Below, in pieces: positions 22,960 through 33,629 of a DNA stretch of 64,000 nucleotides (position 1 is the first letter of the stretch; every line of letters begins with the position of its first letter). Below the pieces are notes generated by a model. The model saw only the letters and a list, made by a program, of their open reading frames with translations. It had not been told where the DNA came from and did no database searches. The DNA comes from Verticillium longisporum. Its lineage: Eukaryota; Ascomycota; Sordariomycetes; Glomerellales; Plectosphaerellaceae. The stretch is taken from contig JAETXT010000007.1 of the NCBI GenBank assembly GCA_019188255.1, forward strand, positions 2,418,001 to 2,482,000, written 5' to 3'. Position numbers and translations under genes: made by a program.

Positions 22960-25900
22960 CTAGATGAAGACGGCAAAGTCGTCACTCTCAGTTCTCCCGA
23001 GCCCACCCTTGCGGCCGTCATCCCTTGCCGTCACACCTATGGTGCTGCTGTCATCCCTTCCCATAGGAGTACCCGCCTCGGTCTCCCAGCCAGAATCCCC
23101 AGAACCAGGCATGGACGAGGAGAAGCGAGTCGGCTCTCCGCTTTCCCCGAGCCACACGGCCGACGGCTTCACAGGTCGGATCGAAGAGCCTGGTTGATTT
23201 CCCAGCGGCACCCTGGCACCAGTGTCCCATTTGCTCGGTGACATGAGGCTGATGGTTGACTGGCTCTCGCGCACCTTGTCACGTCGAAGGGACACGCCTT
23301 TGCCCATCCATGCGCTGTGGCGCCTGTTTTCATCCTGAAACAAAAGGTTGGACGAGCCGACGGATCTCTGAGCTGACTTGTGCGGCCGGCGTGGCGGAGT
23401 TTGTGTTGGGTAGAACGGAGACTCGCGCACGAGCTCCTCATATGCAATGCCGAGCGAGTCGCGAGGGGCCATCTGCCAGTTTTCTGTGCCGCGGGCTGCC
23501 GAGGTTCCTGGCGCTATCGTTGACCAGTTCACCTCTGCGTCCGAAGAGCCTGTGGTCGAGGTTGGGACGGATGCGGATGACGAATATGTCACAGTCCGCC
23601 GACGTCGCGGGGTCCGGGGTGGCACACCGGCGCGGCTACCGAACCACGGGCTGGCATCAGAACGGCGGCTCACAGGTCTGGCTCTTGACAGCTCGCTCTG
23701 CATGGACGTTTGCCTAAAGAGGCTAACGCCATCGCTGCGCTCCTCACTTGAGCCAGAGACGGTCTGGAAGCTGCTCGACTGAGCGTCGCTGTCGCTGTAT
23801 ACTTTGAATGTACCAGCCGGGTTGGTCCCCGTAAACCTTTTTCCGTGTGTAGGGTGAGAACCGAGCGGACTCATCTGCTCCGGAATGGCAGACAGTGCAT
23901 CAGAGGCTGCGGCTGGCAAGAGAGGCACGGGGAGCAGATTGCTACCCGTCGCTGTCTCTGATCTCTTAGAGTGCCCAGTCTTCTCAAACATGTACGCCAC
24001 CTCTGGTGTGGGCTGTATACTCTTGCGGTCAAACTCATCATCGGCCATGGAAGGTATGGTAACATCCAAGGTGCTTCTGAACGAGTTGCCATCCTGCGCA
24101 TGAAGGAAACGTGGCCCCGAAGGAAAATTGCGTATGCTCTCGTACAAGCTGAGGAAAGAATTCCGACTTTGTCGCTGAGACGGTCCGCCGCGGCTCAATC
24201 GACCGAGGTAGCCCTCCTCGGTGAGCCATGACCCTCTCGACTCCGATATAGCATTGTCGCTCAGGGATCGTAGGCCGGGTAGCGTTGGCAGAACGAGACT
24301 CACATCTGAATGCGAGTCGCTGTCAAAGCTCGAAGCACTTCGCGTCGATCGCAATCGTTGCAGCGCAGCACGTATATAACCACTCTGTCCCGGGCGATAC
24401 GTGGGTTCTGGTGGTGGAATGACATTATAGGCTTTGGCAGGCTCAGCCATAGACGGGCGGTTGCTGTGTAGACTATCGTTCTGCGTGAAGCTGCCAGGGA
24501 CGGGGCCCGAGATATTCTTCGTTTCGATCCTTCTGAATTTACGCTCACGTCTCTTTCGAAGGCAGAAGAACAGTAAGACGAGAGCTGCGATGACGAATAT
24601 CGGGATCAGGACTGCCAACATAATCTGTCCGGCGCTCATCCCCGACCCGAAGGAGTTCACCGAGCCTGCCTCGCCGGTCTTTTTCGGACTCTGGGTCTGC
24701 GTCTCGGTAGAAGATGGAGCTGAAGTCCTTGTGGGGGAGGGCTTTTTTCCCGAAGCAAGGACGCTAAGTTGTATGTTCTTTGTTTCACTGTCTCCAGATC
24801 GTTTCAAGGTTGCTTTTATGGACAGTCGAATGTCTTCGTCTATCTCAGATGAGCTTGGTGGTGTTCCCGAGACCAGTAAACCGTCCGTCCTGAGCCAGTC
24901 TTGGGAAGGCGTAGTCTCGATTTCGACGGTGGTATCGTCTGGCGTCTGCAGGTATGGCTCCAGATCGAGTGAGAATGGTTTATCTGACTGAATTTCGATG
25001 TCAGATAGATTCTTCCGAAAGATGCCAGACGCGATGAACACCGCTAGTCGAATATTCAGCGTGTCAGACAAGGCCGTCTGGAACGTTATGGTAGCATTTG
25101 TTGACTGGTCGTTCTCGGCGGGCGTTCCTTGGAGGATGAGAGATGTTTCGTTGAAGGTGAGCCAGCCCGGCAGGTCACGAGTCGAGACAGTCACTTCGGA
25201 CCTATCGACTTTTCCCCCATCAAGCTTGATGTCATCCTGGAGACGTGTGTATGATATCGCATCGCCAGGAGTTGCGTTGAGCTGAATGACGGTGCTGTCG
25301 GCGGTCAACTTTCGACTTCCGACCACAACGGAGAAGAGGATGGAAACGCCCGCGAATCCAACTACATCCGAAGCAACGAGGTGGAAGTCGAACGTCTGAG
25401 GAGGCTGGACGAGGGTCTCGAATGGAGGCGTCTGTCCAGAGAACGTCAGAGTCGCCGGGTCAAACTTCATCCACGACGGTAGTGGACTGCTGTCTGCGGA
25501 TGTGGCATAGTAGTCCAAAGATGTTTGGGCCGAAAATGTGTCGTTGGCAAATGAGAAGGAGAATGGCGTAGCCGGGTAGGACACGATCGCGTGCGGTGCC
25601 GACTGGTCGCCGAATTTTTGAATCTGGTCAGCCAGTGGGTTAGTCACTATGGGGGCCTTGTTCCGAGAGACAACCAAGGTTGCCGTCATGGTAGCAGAGC
25701 CAGAGTTGTCGGTAGCAACAACATCGACGGGCACACCGACCACGTCGCCCTTCGATACGTCATCTTCCTTCGGGGTTCCAAACAGGCGGCCTGTGCTGTT
25801 GTCGATTGACAGCCATGATGGCGCATCGTTGAGGCTGTATGTGATGCTGGACGTGGACCTGAAGGTTTGTCGCGAGAGTGTGTACGAAAAGGGCTCCGCT

Positions 25901-26010
25901 ATCCTCGCGACGGGAGGCAGCTGGGAGTTGAACGGAAAGGTGATGGCGGGTTGGGCAGCACTGAGGCCGAAGAGGCTCAACGAAGTCCACAATACGAAGC
26001 TTGATGCCAT
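22960..26010 (-). CDS. AXL2: Axl2-like cadherin-domain plasma membrane protein
   Basis: Role: in yeast Axl2 marks bud sites; filamentous homologues localise to septation or conidiation sites. Seen: one uninterrupted exon of 1016 codons from the ATG 26008-26010. Signal peptide MASSFVLWTSLSLFGLSAAQ, then repeated dystroglycan-type cadherin-like modules with the W-L/M-x-F/I pattern: NDAPSWLSIDNSTGRLFGTP, SPLPSWMKFDPATLTFSGQT, RDLPGWLTFNETSLILQGTP, SQDWLRTDGLLVSGTPPSSS. After a Ser/Thr linker comes one transmembrane helix (QIMLAVLIPIFVIAALVLLF) at about residues 470-490 with a basic stop-transfer CLRKRRERKFRR, then a cytoplasmic tail of about 500 residues rich in Ser and Arg. Domain order and single-pass topology match Axl2. 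An upstream in-frame TTG is not a credible start. No indels seen over 3 kb. Confidence 0.9.
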   Translation of the reverse strand: MASSFVLWTSLSLFGLSAAQPAITFPFNSQLPPVARIAEPFSYTLSRQTFRSTSSITYSLNDAPSWLSIDNSTGRLFGTPKEDDVSKGDVVGVPVDVVATDNSGSATMTATLVVSRNKAPIVTNPLADQIQKFGDQSAPHAIVSYPATPFSFSFANDTFSAQTSLDYYATSADSSPLPSWMKFDPATLTFSGQTPPFETLVQPPQTFDFHLVASDVVGFAGVSILFSVVVGSRKLTADSTVIQLNATPGDAISYTRLQDDIKLDGGKVDRSEVTVSTRDLPGWLTFNETSLILQGTPAENDQSTNATITFQTALSDTLNIRLAVFIASGIFRKNLSDIEIQSDKPFSLDLEPYLQTPDDTTVEIETTPSQDWLRTDGLLVSGTPPSSSEIDEDIRLSIKATLKRSGDSETKNIQLSVLASGKKPSPTRTSAPSSTETQTQSPKKTGEAGSVNSFGSGMSAGQIMLAVLIPIFVIAALVLLFFCLRKRRERKFRRIETKNISGPVPGSFTQNDSLHSNRPSMAEPAKAYNVIPPPEPTYRPGQSGYIRAALQRLRSTRSASSFDSDSHSDVSLVLPTLPGLRSLSDNAISESRGSWLTEEGYLGRLSRGGPSQRQSRNSFLSLYESIRNFPSGPRFLHAQDGNSFRSTLDVTIPSMADDEFDRKSIQPTPEVAYMFEKTGHSKRSETATGSNLLPVPLLPAAASDALSAIPEQMSPLGSHPTHGKRFTGTNPAGTFKVYSDSDAQSSSFQTVSGSSEERSDGVSLFRQTSMQSELSRARPVSRRSDASPWFGSRAGVPPRTPRRRRTVTYSSSASVPTSTTGSSDAEVNWSTIAPGTSAARGTENWQMAPRDSLGIAYEELVRESPFYPTQTPPRRPHKSAQRSVGSSNLLFQDENRRHSAWMGKGVSLRRDKVRESQSTISLMSPSKWDTGARVPLGNQPGSSIRPVKPSAVWLGESGEPTRFSSSMPGSGDSGWETEAGTPMGRDDSSTIGVTARDDGRKGGLGRTESDDFAVFI

Positions 26011-27185
26011 CGTGAGTTTGATGGTCAAGAGTCGAACGCGTGGCCTGTTGAAGTGGTAGGTAGAGGAACAAAAGACAAGAGAGTTCAGAAGAATAGAGGC
26101 ATCACGAAAGAATGAGAGGCAGGCCGCCCGTCAAGAGCGAGAGAGTAGGAAGGGGTCTACCATGATGGAGATGGGGATTTCGAAGGGCTGGGAAGCGAAC
26201 GGGTGGATGACCAGCATCTCCCTACTCGCCATGTCCGACTATGTTGGATGCGCGCCAGTGGGATGGCACCTTGGCCACCCGTAAGAGCAAGAGGGGCGAT
26301 CTATTCAGCGCGAGAAATGTAAATGCCATTGTATTCGATGGGCTACCGCGATCCTTGGCGAGGGCGATGATGGATTGGGGGTCACAGCATTCCAGAGGAC
26401 GGTTTCCCAAGTTGGCGCCTCGCGTCTGAGGGAGGCGAAGTCAGACATGCCCTCGCAGGCGGACGCCTTGAAGAAAGAAGCGGGGCGGGGAGCCGACTGC
26501 TTGGAATGTACGGAATCCATCGAGCACGGTATGAAACGGCGCGCATACCCAGCATGCCGGTGAACCGCCCACGCGGCAAGAAGCTCCTCGTTGTGAGCTG
26601 ACCTGGTGTTTATGGGGACCGGTTCTCGTGAGCTGGATGTGGTGGAGTGGTGGAGGTTTGTGAGGGCAGCAGCAATAATGGGTGAAAGGGAGAACGCAAC
26701 ACAGATCTATCGATGGCGCCTATTGGCTGGGCCAGCAGCCAGTCAGCCAGTCAGCCAATGACTGCCGAGTGGATGACGGTGTTATCGTTATCGTAGCAGT
26801 TAGCACTTCGCTAGGGACGTCCGGGAGGGCAAAATGGGGCGGGCCTGGCTATTTGGGAAAATGGAAGGGACCAGACGTGGCGGAAGGGACGATGAGGGGT
26901 CCAGAGCGTCATACAAGTCATCAGGGTCAGTATCGGACTTCGGAGGAAGGCGCTATCAGCGGTGAAGACGGGCGAGGGAAACGCGACAGGGTCTGTTCTG
27001 AGGAAGTGGCATCCATCCATCCCCCTTTCCTTCTTGCTGTGCGTTTGTCCCTCAGAACGTCCCTTGCGCACCATCTCCCTCGTCACCCTTCTGCCCGTCT
27101 CGAGAAGGACGGCTGCACACCATCGACGTGCTGTCCAATACTCCAGTCAGCTATTTACAATAGATCGCGGTTCTCCCCGGCCACT
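26011..27185. promoter_or_regulatory. Divergent AXL2/EFM6 upstream region
   Basis: 1.2 kb between divergent start codons, presumed to hold both promoters. A short CAGCCAGTCAGCCAGTCAGC repeat lies near 26735-26757. No gene seen. Confidence 0.5.
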
Positions 27186-28394
27186 ATGAAGATCCTCGAC
27201 AGTCCCTTGGCGGCTGCTCTGCATCCAGCGGCATCGCCCGAATTCTCCCCTCTTGCATTAGCAGAAGACTTCACACCACTACCGGCGTACAAGGCGGCAC
27301 AGACATCCAACTTTGACATATCGGGTCTGCTTGCGACGCCGCTGAAGCTTCACGAAGACCTCACTTCCGGCTGTGGCGGACAGACAAGGCCTGCTGGCAT
27401 GGTGCTCGCCAAGCACATGCTTCGATACCACAGGGAGGAAATGGGCAACGCGAGAATGTGAGTACAGCCACCCGCACACGCTCCCCCACCTGTCGATAAC
27501 GCGCCAGAAAAGTAGGGGACCTGGGGATCTGTGGACCACAGAAAGAAAGCACTTTGCTGACTCATATTGTCCAGACTGGAGCTCGGTGCTGGCGGAGGTC
27601 TCGTTGGCCTGGCTGTCGCCAATGGGGCCGTGGCCGATGGCCACCAAGGCATGCATGAGTCGCCGTTGCTCCTCACCGACCAAGACGAAATGTTCGCTTT
27701 GATGCAGCACAATATTGCTTTGAACGAACTCGGATCCAACGTCAAGCCTTTGATATTGAACTGGTACGTCCTGTGTCCTTGTCATCTTGAGCGCTTACTC
27801 GAATCGATATTCCGCATGCTGGGGATGTATCCTGCTGAGCGGTTTGCGTCCTCTGCGGCGTATCCGTCGCCGCCATGCTCGTTCGAAGCAGAGCGCACGC
27901 ATCTCGCCTCTTTGCACATTGACGCATCACCACGTCCACCCAACAGAAATGAGCATGATCTGCTTCCGTCTGGCCCACAAGATAGATGCCTCACGTCGCC
28001 ATTGTGATTTGATCGTGGATTTGTGGCGTACAGGTGCTAATCCCTCCTTGCGTGCTATAGGGGCGAACCGCTGCCAAAAGACGTGATTGACTCAAAACCA
28101 ACTGTCGTTCTAGCTGCCGACTGTGTGTACTTTGGGCCGGCGTTCCCACTACTGTTGGAAACACTGTCAGACCTGCTGGCGCTAAACGAAGACGCCACAA
28201 TTTACTTCTGCTTCAGGAAAAGGCGACGCGCTGACATGCATTTCATGAAAAAGGCGAAAAAGAGGTTCCGTGTTGAGGAAGCCTTCGACGAAGATCAGTC
28301 TGTGTTCAGTCGGGAAAACATATTCTTGTACACCTTCAGAAACAAAAAGGCGTCAACCAACGGCAGCACTTCCAGGACCCCGGTGGTGCAGTGA
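27186..28394 (+). CDS. EFM6: Efm6-type protein-lysine methyltransferase
   Basis: Role: SAM-dependent methyltransferase of the METTL21-like group; yeast Efm6 methylates a lysine of elongation factor 1A. Seen: three exons (27186-27457, 27575-27763, 28061-28394) give 264 residues. The protein has PLKLHEDLTSGCGGQTRPAG, motif I RILELGAGGGLVGLAVANGA, LLTDQDEMFALMQHNIALNE, the post-I segment WGEPLPKDVIDSKPTVVLAA followed by DCVYFGPAFPLLLETL (DCVY in place of the xxDxxY catalytic motif), and YFCFRKRRRADMHFMKKAKK. Intron phases join cleanly (ATA at the first junction, TGG at the second). Intron 2 is unusually long (297 nt) with a GTGCTAATCC branch site at 28034. The gene is divergent from the AXL2-like gene. 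Confidence 0.9.
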
Positions 28395-30397
28395 CGGGTG
28401 GCAATACATCATTGGTAGACGCAAGGAGTCATCTAGAGCACAGTATGCTAGCGACGGCGTTGGGAGAGATTTTCGCAGGCGACCAATACATATAGATCTC
28501 GGCCACCATTGGTGAACGTTTTACCTTGGCCAGACATCAACGCGAATGGCGGTTTGAGCCATGGGCGCACAGCATTGTCGCGTTTCCGTCATCATGCACG
28601 GGTGCCCACTTGACTTTCATGAGTCTGTCTGCGGCTTGGTTGAGGTCTCAAGTAACGGTTTGATGACACCTTACTCTCAACCGGCACAAGCAAAGGCAGT
28701 CGAAGCAAAAATCAGGTGGGCGGCGCCTGTGAAGGGGGGGGGGGATGCAAAACAGGAAAGACTGGAGCGGAAAATCCTTCATGCAGTTCTCGGCCTTGTC
28801 CTTCCCACGTCTACCAACGCCATCCGCCGACTACTGCAAGTTGAGAGGTCTGGAATCACAGCATCGAGCAAATAGCAGTCGAGCGCTATCCCGACGGCCT
28901 TGCGACGGACGCAGTAGACGGGCGTGTAGGCTTCGTTGTGTGCGATGAAGTGGCAACGTGTCGGTGGAGTGAGAGAATTTTCGGGCTTTTCTCCTCGCAG
29001 TCCGCTTTTTTGGAGACGCCAAGGTCACGTCAAGGTCCCAACCCACGCCAGGCGGACACGCGGCGGGCTTTCACAAGTGATCGTCCCGGAATCAGAGCCG
29101 TTAGCACCAAAGCGACCCCAACTAAGCCCTTTGGGAAAACACCGGCCAGAGTCGATTGGGTGGCCTGGATGGTACCTTGCAGCTGCAAGGACCTCCCGAC
29201 TCACCATCTCGTCAGCCCCTGGCCCCCAGCCCCCCGGCCCCTGACCCCCCTCAGCGGAACTCCCGCCCACACCCGCCTCCTACCACGCCTTGATTTTTCC
29301 TTCGCTCGGAAGCTCCACGCAATGACACGACGGGTGGTGCCCTCCAGGTCAAGGCACAGGCTAGAGTCCCGGGGGCCTTGCACTGCCGAAGCGTCAGGTC
29401 AGGCACTCTCAGCTTTCCCCGACGCACGGGTCCGTCGGCTCACATGTTGTTTCAACGCTACGAACCAGGCGGGGGAAGGCTGTTCGTCCAGTCGTCCTGG
29501 GCTGTCTTGTTTCTCGGGGAGCCTGAAAGATGGTTAATAAGGCCTTTCAGAGATGTACAGACATGCGGAACGAAATGGAGATGAAAGAAACGCTGTTTGC
29601 CATCCAGTCCTGGCGGCTCGGCAGTTTATTCTCGCCCAGACAACGTACGAACATGTACGTACAGGTACCCTTAGACCGTCTGGCTGTTGGTGCGTCCTTT
29701 TTCACAGCCCCCGTTTCCTTCTTCTCTGTCACCACAGCACTGCCATTGCGCCTCGAACACGCCAGGCGAGAGAAAGGCAGGGTTTCTTGCACCCCCTCCC
29801 GCCCCCTTGGCCCCGTTTTTTCTCCACACCTCCCTCCCAGCTAGTTGGACTCCAAGTCAAGGACCTTGTCTTTGGACTCCAGTTGCAAGGGCTTCAGACT
29901 CCCCCCCCACCGGGCCAGGTCTACCCTACCTTGTTCACTGTTTCCCGGCCAGTCCTTAATAAATCCCAAGCCTCTCCCTCGCTTCACTGCTCGCGGATGT
30001 TTACTCGACCTAACGTTCCCTCTTGTCCCCGATTATCAAGTACCCGTTCCTTCACTTGAACCTCGAGCAGGCTCACCTACTTGCCCATCGGCTAGATTCT
30101 TTCATTCACAACTGCTTCGTGGTTTTGCCATCACTCAAGAGTTCCGTGAGCTCACACACTGCCTTCTCAGTCTACCACTTGAATCGCGAACTGCCCCCCA
30201 GCTATTCCAGCACCTCAGACGAACGTTGTCTGGCACAAAACACCCTTCATCGAACAACTCGAGCCAAGCTTGAGTCACTCATCTCGCTTCGAGCCCAGCC
30301 TCAGCGAATCACCTTGACTTCACGTCTCTTATAAGTCCTTGGACCTTTGCACACGCATACCAGCACCACAAGACACTATACACCATCCACCACCACA
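28395..30397. other. Spacer upstream of the RlpA-like gene
   Basis: 2.0 kb with no recognisable coding region. The 700 bp before the RlpA-like start are strongly pyrimidine-rich on the plus strand, typical of a highly expressed fungal promoter and leader (inference). A poly-G8 run lies at 28736-28743. Confidence 0.45.
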
Positions 30398-31277
30398 ATG
30401 AAGACTTCTGCCATTCTCTGCGCTGCCCTGGCCACCACGGCCTTGGCCCAGCCTCATTTCAACGGCAACAAGCGCCGTCACGTCCACAACAAGCATGCCA
30501 AGCGCGCCCTGGTCACCGAATGGGTCACGGAGACCGCCTACGTTACTGAGTACTATGATGCGACCAGTACCGTCTGGGTCACCCCTGGTGCCGAGTCTGA
30601 GGAGCCTGAGCCTTCCAACACCAAGTACGCCCAGTTTTTCGAGCCCGAGAAGCCTACTGTTGCTCAGCCCACCACGACCGCCGCGCGGCCTGGTCCCGAG
30701 CCTAAGGTGTGAGCCCAAGGCTCCTGAGCCCGAGAAGCAGGAGCCCGAGGAGCAGGAGCCCCAGCCTCAGCCTATCGCCCAGCCGGAGACAACTACCACC
30801 TACCAGGCCCCCCCTCCTCCTCCCACCACCCCCACTCCCACTCCCACTCCTACCCCTGAGCCCACGCCCGAGCCCGTCACGGAGGAGCCCACCGAGGAGC
30901 CTGCTCCTGAGTCCCCGGCCGAGGGGTCCAAGAGCTCCGACAGCGGTAGCAGCAGCGCCCCAAGCGACAGCCACTCTGGCGACCTGACATACTACGATGT
31001 CGGTCTTGGTGCCTGCGGTTTCGATGACACTGGCAAGGACAACTCGGACAACATTGTCGCCCTTTCGCACCTCCTCATGGGCACCCAGTCCAACGGCAAC
31101 CCCATGTGCGGTCAGACCATCACCGTCAGCGCCAACGGCAAGGAAGTTGTTTGCACCGTCCGCGACAAGTGCATGGGCTGCGAGCCCGAGGCCATCGACG
31201 TGTCCAAGGCCGCCTTCCTCGAGCTCTTCGGCTCGCTGACTGCCGGTCGCACTGAGGTCAAGTGGTGGTTCAACTAA
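30398..31277 (+). CDS. Secreted RlpA-like double-psi beta-barrel protein, with frameshift
   Basis: Seen: signal peptide [18 protein letters not shown], then a Lys/His-rich pro-region with a Kex2-like KR (AKR-ALVTE), Val-Thr repeats ([16 protein letters not shown]), and a long Pro/Glu/Thr linker ([20 protein letters not shown]). The C-terminal domain of about 100 residues reads [78 protein letters not shown]. Knowledge: this is the expansin/barwin-like RlpA fold of fungal secreted proteins, with conserved GACG, four cysteines and C-terminal KWWF; such proteins are wall-associated and some are developmentally regulated. Break: the frame changes once near 30703-30710 (AAG GTG TGA GCC against AAG GTG GAG CCC), an extra T, within the linker. 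About 292 residues when read through. Likely a consensus error, but the linker could tolerate real variation. Confidence 0.85.
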
Positions 31278-31822
31278 GTACTCCACTCCCGGAGACCTTG
31301 GCGTTTCTCCCACAAAGGATCCACCAGTGGGCTTCAGTCCAGGCTGGCAATCTTTTTGACGATATCATGACCCTGGAGTATACCAATTTTCAGATTCCTC
31401 CTTTTTTTTTTGGTGGATCTACAGATGATTTCGCCCCAATATGGTGTTCACACAGGGGAACAGAGCTCTTGGATTCAGACGCTCAAAGGTTGGACAGGCT
31501 GGAAGGGATTAAATGGTGTTTTGTCATCTTTTGGGCTATAGACTTTTATCATTCTCTGTATATACTTCGCTCACCTTGCCTGCCCTGTCTGTTCGGCAGG
31601 GCAGGTTAAGAGGTAGTCCACAGGATTTGGATGAGTAACACAATGAAACATATCAAGGATGAAACAACTCAATCGGCGGAATGTAACTTTATGCTGATCG
31701 ATGTGTATGCAACGCGTGGGAGAAGTGAGCCTTGAACTTTAAATTTTAGGTTGGGTATCATCAGAAGAATATTGAACACCAAAAAAGGAGGGCTAGGCGT
31801 AATGGAGACGAGGCCGCCGTGC
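31278..31822. other. Convergent 3' spacer
   Basis: 545 bp between the converging RlpA-like and TFIIIC genes. AT-richer than its surroundings with a T9 tract near 31403, and no gene seen. Confidence 0.5.
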
Positions 31823-33200
31823 TCAAGCTTGTCTCGACCCCTCACCTTCTGGTGCGTCTACTGCATTCGCGTTGCCTCCTGCCTCCGCCATCTCGACGTC
31901 ATCATCATGGCCTTCTATCCGGAATGTGCCCTCGAGGTCGGACCATTTATCTGGCGTAGGCGTCGATAACTCCTCATCCGAGTTCTCTCTGTTGTCCATG
32001 AGCAGCTCGGGACGGTCCATGAGGGCCTGCCCTCCAGCAATGGCACCCTTGCCCCTGCCACGTCCCCGCGCATGCCATCTGACCCTGTTCTTGCGCCCGT
32101 CGGCCTTGGGTCGACCGCTCGGCAGCGGCTTTCTCCTCTTCCTCGCCCCTTCGTCGTCGTCGTCGGCGGCGCCGTCGCCGCCAGCGCGCCTGCCGGCCCC
32201 CTTCCAGCCGCCGCGGCGGACGCGCGGAATGGCAGACAGCCTGTCCCGGTAGGCGGGCGCCTGGGCGTAGACCGTCACATCGTCCTTCTCCTTCTTCTTG
32301 AGCTTGAGGGCCATGAGGTCCTCGAGGAAGCGCGTCTGGATCTTGCGCTCGCCCGTCTTGTCGCCCCAGACGGGGATGCGGATGCCGTGGCGCAGCTTGA
32401 TGTCACGGAAGCGGTCGGGGCCCTGGTCGGCGACGTGCTTGGGCGCGACCTTCATCTCGGTCGTTCCCCCGCGCGCCCAGCGGGGGGGGAGGAGGCCGAC
32501 GTCGCCGGGCAGGGAGCGCAGGCCCGGCAGGGGGCGGCCGCGGTGGTCGGGCGTTTGGTCGGCGAAGAGGAGCTCCGTGCCGAGCACGCGGGACCAGGAG
32601 CCCTTGAAGATGCGGTTGCGGTAGCCGAAGAGGGGATGCTCGGTGTGGAGGTCGAGAATCTGGATCTCGTCGACGGCCGGCTCTTCGCTTTCTGGAAAGG
32701 CGTCCTTGCCAGTGCCGCCGCCGCCGCCGTCGCCGTCATGGCCGGCTGCTTCGGGGTGCTGTCGGCTTGTGCCTCCCTGGCCTTGTTCGTCCTCCAGTTC
32801 TTCGTCTTCCTCGTCATCGTCTTCGGGTTCGGGCAGATCATCGTCCTTGTCTTCTTCGTCCGAATCGAGGCGGTGATGGGTCATGGCAGGTCGTTTGCGC
32901 TGGGAGGGTTGGGTCCAGCTCTTATGTTGGTGGCCGCCTCGAGTGGACGCGGGAATGGGTCGCCATCGGCGCGCAAATTGGGGGATGGATAGGTCGACCG
33001 TCATGTAGTATGTCTGAATGGACGTCAGCTGTTGCGTGGGAAAAGGTGCGGCTGGCGCTTCGTGCCTCTGTCTCGGTGGAGGAGTACTCGTACTCCCAGT
33101 CATCTTCGTTCTCAGCCTCTGGTGGTGGTTGTAGAATTAGTGGAGGAGGATCGGCCGAGGCACTGGCGGCCGCGACTGAAGTCGGAAATGCTGAAGACAT
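31823..33200 (-). CDS. TFIIIC small subunit (tau55/GTF3C6-like)
   Basis: Role: subunit of the RNA polymerase III initiation factor TFIIIC, which binds the internal promoters of tRNA genes. Seen: exon 1 starts MSSAFPTSVAAASASADPPP and reaches ENEDDWEYEYSSTETE, and exon 2 continues TYYMTVDLSIPQFARR. After an acidic segment comes the TFIIIC_sub6 signature VDEIQILDLHTEHPLFGYRN followed by RIFKGSWSRVLGTELLFADQ. A basic C-terminal region follows (RKRRKPLPSGRPKADGRKNR). Total 441 residues, no frame breaks. Odd: the two exons can only be joined by a 52-nt GC-AG intron (33014-33065, donor GCACGA, branch AGCTGAC, acceptor CATTCAG), because no GT is available between TETE and TYY. The DWEYEYS-x-TETETYY join is the family consensus, which supports it. 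Divergent from HIS7, 429 bp between start codons. Confidence 0.85.
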
Positions 33201-33629
33201 TCCGGAAGCCCTGTGAAGTCGAATTATGGATACTGTGATCCTCAAGTCCAGCGCTGATCAATTGAATCGGGGGGGAAACGGTGGAGGGCCGTGAGGTTGA
33301 GCTGTTGTTATGGTTGCAGAGGAGCAAGTGTCACTGGGGAGAGATTCCCGAGCTTGACATTTGGGTCCGATCAGATAAGCAAGCAGTGCCCCTCCTCGAA
33401 TGCCGACTGTGACTGACTGCCCCGCTGTCGCAGCCAGCGCCAAATTTCCATCTCCAGCATCGAGAGACCTCCATCCGACACTGAGTCACATAACATACCG
33501 TCCCATATATTACTCGCAACCCGACCGAGGAACTTGCAGCACGCGAATAATCATTCTTGTCTCTCTCTCGAGACATCGGCATAAGCCTCCCACCATCCAT
33601 CCCTCGCCATCCTTCCAGACACAGACACA
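33201..33629. promoter_or_regulatory. Divergent TFIIIC/HIS7 promoter region
   Basis: 429 bp between two start codons. Contains a perfect CPC1/Gcn4 element at 33482-33488 and a TGACTGACTG stretch near 33410. Confidence 0.65.
33482..33488. promoter_or_regulatory. CPC1/Gcn4 binding site TGAGTCA upstream of HIS7
   Basis: The palindromic 7-mer TGAGTCA is a perfect match to the bZIP general amino acid control site, 148 bp upstream of the HIS7 ATG. Cross-pathway control of histidine genes through this site is established in yeast and Neurospora; that it works here is inference. Confidence 0.7.
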
